Shown piece after piece: positions 5,064 through 6,961 of a stretch of DNA of 6,961 nucleotides. Both the position numbers and the translations under genes were made by a program. This DNA comes from an uncultured Eubacteriales bacterium (lineage in GTDB: Bacteria; Bacillota; Clostridia; Peptostreptococcales; Anaerovoracaceae). A model generated the notes under the pieces. That model saw only the letters and a list, made by a program, of their open reading frames with translations. It was not told where the DNA came from and ran no database searches. Where the stretch lies: positions 1 through 6,961 of the forward strand of contig CADBFL010000090.1 of the NCBI GenBank assembly GCA_902793875.1, in the 5' to 3' direction. The number at the start of each line of letters is the position of its first letter. Positions within the stretch are counted from its first letter, which is position 1.

Positions 5064-6961
5064 GCGCCTGAGTTCAGGCCTCATCTCAAAGCGGTAGGCA
5101 AGGTCATGCCGAAGATCGACGCGCCTCAGCTCGTTTCGGGCGAGAGGGCTTTCGTTGAGGATTACGTGGATGAGGACACCTGCTACATGGTCGTGCTCCG
5201 CTCGCCTTATGCTCAGGCTTACGTAAATAAGATCGATACATCAAAAGCTGAAGCCATGCCGGGCGTGGTGAAGGTCATAACAGCCTATAACTGCTCAGAT
5301 GCGACATACATGTCGGCCGGACAGGGCAATCCCGAACCTTCCCCGCATGACAGAAAGCTCATCAACAAGAAAGTCAGACACGTTGGCGACCGCGTTGCAG
5401 CCATCGTAGCCGAGACACTTGAGGATGCGATAAAGGCAAGAGACCTCATCGAGGTAGAGTACGAGCCGCTCGACGCCGTGTTCACGGTCGAGGAGGCCAT
5501 GGCCGAGGGAGCGCCTCTGGTGCACAACGGCAGGGTGCAGTACAACTCGGGAGCGCCGGACGATCTCGACGAGTACAACGCGAAGCTCTCCGGAGACGAG
5601 AGAGAGGGCAAGGTAGTATACCAGTTCCCTCTGCACGGCGACGTACTGCACAACGTTGCAGCCGCGAACCACGGCGGAATAGGCGATGTAGACAAGGCCT
5701 TCGAGGAAGCCGATGCCGTAGTCGAGGCTACATACCAGACGAGCCAGATACAGCATACTCCGCTTGAGACCCACATCTGCTTCTCCAAACTCGAGAACGG
5801 CAGACTCATCATTTACGCAAGCACGCAGGTGCCTTACCACGTGCGCCGCATCGTGAGCTGGGTAACGGGCCTTTCCGAGAACAAGATCCACGTCATAAAG
5901 ACAAGGGTCGGCGGCGGATACGGCTCGAAGCAGGACATACTCGTAGAGGACCTGACGGCCTACGCCACTTATGTGACCGGAAGGCCTGTGCTCTATCACA
6001 ACACGCGCGAGGAAGAGTTCATCGCCAACTCCACCAGGCACCCGATGCGCGTCCATGTGAAGATGGGAGGCAAGAAGGACGGCTCGATAACAGGCATATA
6101 CATGAAGGTAGACGCCAATACAGGGCCTTACGGCAATCACGCCCTGACGGTGCCTATGAACAGCTGCTCGAAGACTCTGCCTCTGTTCAAGTGCGACAAC
6201 ATGAAATACGATCTGACGATCTACTACACCAACACTCCTCCTGCGGGAGCCTACCAGGGCTACGGCACGCCTAAGGGCACATACGGCCTGATGATGGCCA
6301 TGTGCGAGCTTGCCGACAAGCTGGGAGTGGACTACAAGGACATGGTCCTCAAAAACCACGTCGAGGAAGGCTACATGCTCGAGATCCTGAAGGGCCTCGG
6401 CGAAGGCCGCGAGGGCAACGTCGTGCCTGTCGGATCCTGCGGACTCCGCGAGGCGGTCGAAAAGGGCTGCGAGATGATCGAATGGGGCAAGAAGGTCGAG
6501 AGCGGAGATCCCGACTGGAAGATAGGAAAGGGCTTCGCCATGATAATGCAGGGCTCGGGACTTCCGGGGCTCGATCACGCCAACGCGATAGCGAAGCTCG
6601 AGATGGACGGTTCCATAATCGTCCTTTCCGGAGCGGCGGATATCGGAACAGGCCTTGACACCATCATCGCAAAGGTAACGAGCGACATTCTGTGCATCCC
6701 GATGGACAGGATAACGGTGCTCTCGGGCGATACCGACTCAGGCGCCTTCGATACCGGCTCATACGCATCATCGGGCACATTCTTCAGCGGCAACGCGGCG
6801 GTGGTCGCGGCTACCAACCTGAAGGAGAAGATACTCGATGAGGCTGCATACCAGCTCGAAGAGTCAGTCGACGACATGGAGATAGCATGGCCGGGAGAGG
6901 TGAAGTCGAAGAAGACAGGCAAGGTGCTTTCGTTCTACGACATAATCCACACCTCGACATC
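4584..6961 (+). CDS. xdhD: XdhD-like molybdenum hydroxylase: degenerate [2Fe-2S] domain fused to molybdopterin domains (3' end cut)
   Basis: Catalytic protein of a second molybdenum hydroxylase, homologous to E. coli XdhD/YgfN (956 residues, listed as a probable hypoxanthine oxidase). The frame is open to the window end: 792 codons are visible and about 165 residues are missing, including the expected catalytic GEP-type Glu. Residues 1-160 have the iron-sulfur subunit fold (FCGSD 42-46, QSAYN 96-100, LSGIFIRDAGY 127-137) but only C43 of eight ligands remains. The hammerhead domain is about 175-295 (GERAFVEDY, HVGDRVAAIVAE). Molybdopterin motifs follow: QIQHTPLE (388-395), RVGGGYGSKQD (441-451), AYQGYGTPKG (556-565), ADIGTGLDT (685-693) and GDTDSGAFDTGSYASSGT (715-732). 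Q558 replaces the substrate-binding Arg found in XdhA, and T689 replaces the Gln of GQG. Most of these changes also occur in remembered E. coli XdhD, so this looks like a subfamily trait rather than decay. The substrate is probably a purine but is not certain; selenium as a labile cofactor is possible. Confidence 0.93.
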   Translation, partial: MISCTINGKKRSFDIDPTKRLREMLLMNGNFAVRDSDDAEGFCGSDTVLLDGTPVFSNLVLAGEAEGCEIVTPDSLGDSMHLTVVQQALIDAGVVQSAYNAPAAALLMSWLFENNPSPTRDDVKDALSGIFIRDAGYEHYYIAAELIKEKIKNGEYRTEIAPEFRPHLKAVGKVMPKIDAPQLVSGERAFVEDYVDEDTCYMVVLRSPYAQAYVNKIDTSKAEAMPGVVKVITAYNCSDATYMSAGQGNPEPSPHDRKLINKKVRHVGDRVAAIVAETLEDAIKARDLIEVEYEPLDAVFTVEEAMAEGAPLVHNGRVQYNSGAPDDLDEYNAKLSGDEREGKVVYQFPLHGDVLHNVAAANHGGIGDVDKAFEEADAVVEATYQTSQIQHTPLETHICFSKLENGRLIIYASTQVPYHVRRIVSWVTGLSENKIHVIKTRVGGGYGSKQDILVEDLTAYATYVTGRPVLYHNTREEEFIANSTRHPMRVHVKMGGKKDGSITGIYMKVDANTGPYGNHALTVPMNSCSKTLPLFKCDNMKYDLTIYYTNTPPAGAYQGYGTPKGTYGLMMAMCELADKLGVDYKDMVLKNHVEEGYMLEILKGLGEGREGNVVPVGSCGLREAVEKGCEMIEWGKKVESGDPDWKIGKGFAMIMQGSGLPGLDHANAIAKLEMDGSIIVLSGAADIGTGLDTIIAKVTSDILCIPMDRITVLSGDTDSGAFDTGSYASSGTFFSGNAAVVAATNLKEKILDEAAYQLEESVDDMEIAWPGEVKSKKTGKVLSFYDIIHTST

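Noticed and set aside
5295..6578. Long open frame (427 codons) on the minus strand opposite xdhD
   Set aside because: It lies wholly opposite a gene with strong family motifs, its translation shows no recognisable domain, and it reflects third-position G/C bias.

Overview
The window is fully coding on the + strand. It holds five genes of the molybdenum hydroxylase (xanthine dehydrogenase) family, arranged head to tail with gaps of 1, -8, 19 and 2 bases and a strong purine-rich ribosome binding site before each internal start. The first gene runs off the left edge, probably by only a few codons, and the last runs off the right edge. I see no RNA gene, mobile element, CRISPR array, promoter or terminator. 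No non-coding stretch exceeds 19 bases.

Region 1 (1-3761) is a complete three-subunit xanthine dehydrogenase in the order molybdopterin subunit, FAD subunit, [2Fe-2S] subunit. By recalled protein sequence the three closely resemble E. coli XdhA, XdhB and XdhC, in the same order. All eight cluster cysteines, the FAD-loop motifs and the main molybdenum-site residues are visible. Region 2 (3781-6961) is a second set: a short FAD-binding protein like E. coli YgfM, then a fused iron-sulfur-like plus molybdopterin protein like E. coli XdhD (YgfN). In this fusion the iron-sulfur domain keeps its fold signature but has lost seven of the eight ligand cysteines. In E. coli the xdhABC and ygfM-xdhD pairs lie at opposite ends of a long purine catabolism cluster; here they are directly joined.

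The likely role is anaerobic use of purines (xanthine, hypoxanthine or urate-related substrates) by two molybdenum hydroxylases encoded as one unit. XdhA would hydroxylate purine at molybdenum and pass electrons through the XdhC clusters to FAD on XdhB. XdhD has a different active site and cannot hold its own [2Fe-2S] clusters, so it must pass electrons in another way, possibly through XdhC or a partner encoded outside the window. Selenium dependence is possible for the XdhD/YgfM type but nothing in the window proves it; no in-frame UGA selenocysteine codon is seen.

The source looks like an anaerobic bacterium of moderately high G+C content (clearly above half by eye) that uses ATA, AGG and AGA codons heavily, with strong AGGAGG-type ribosome binding sites. 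That fits a Clostridia-like (Bacillota) gut or sediment anaerobe, or possibly Synergistota, but the lineage is inference.
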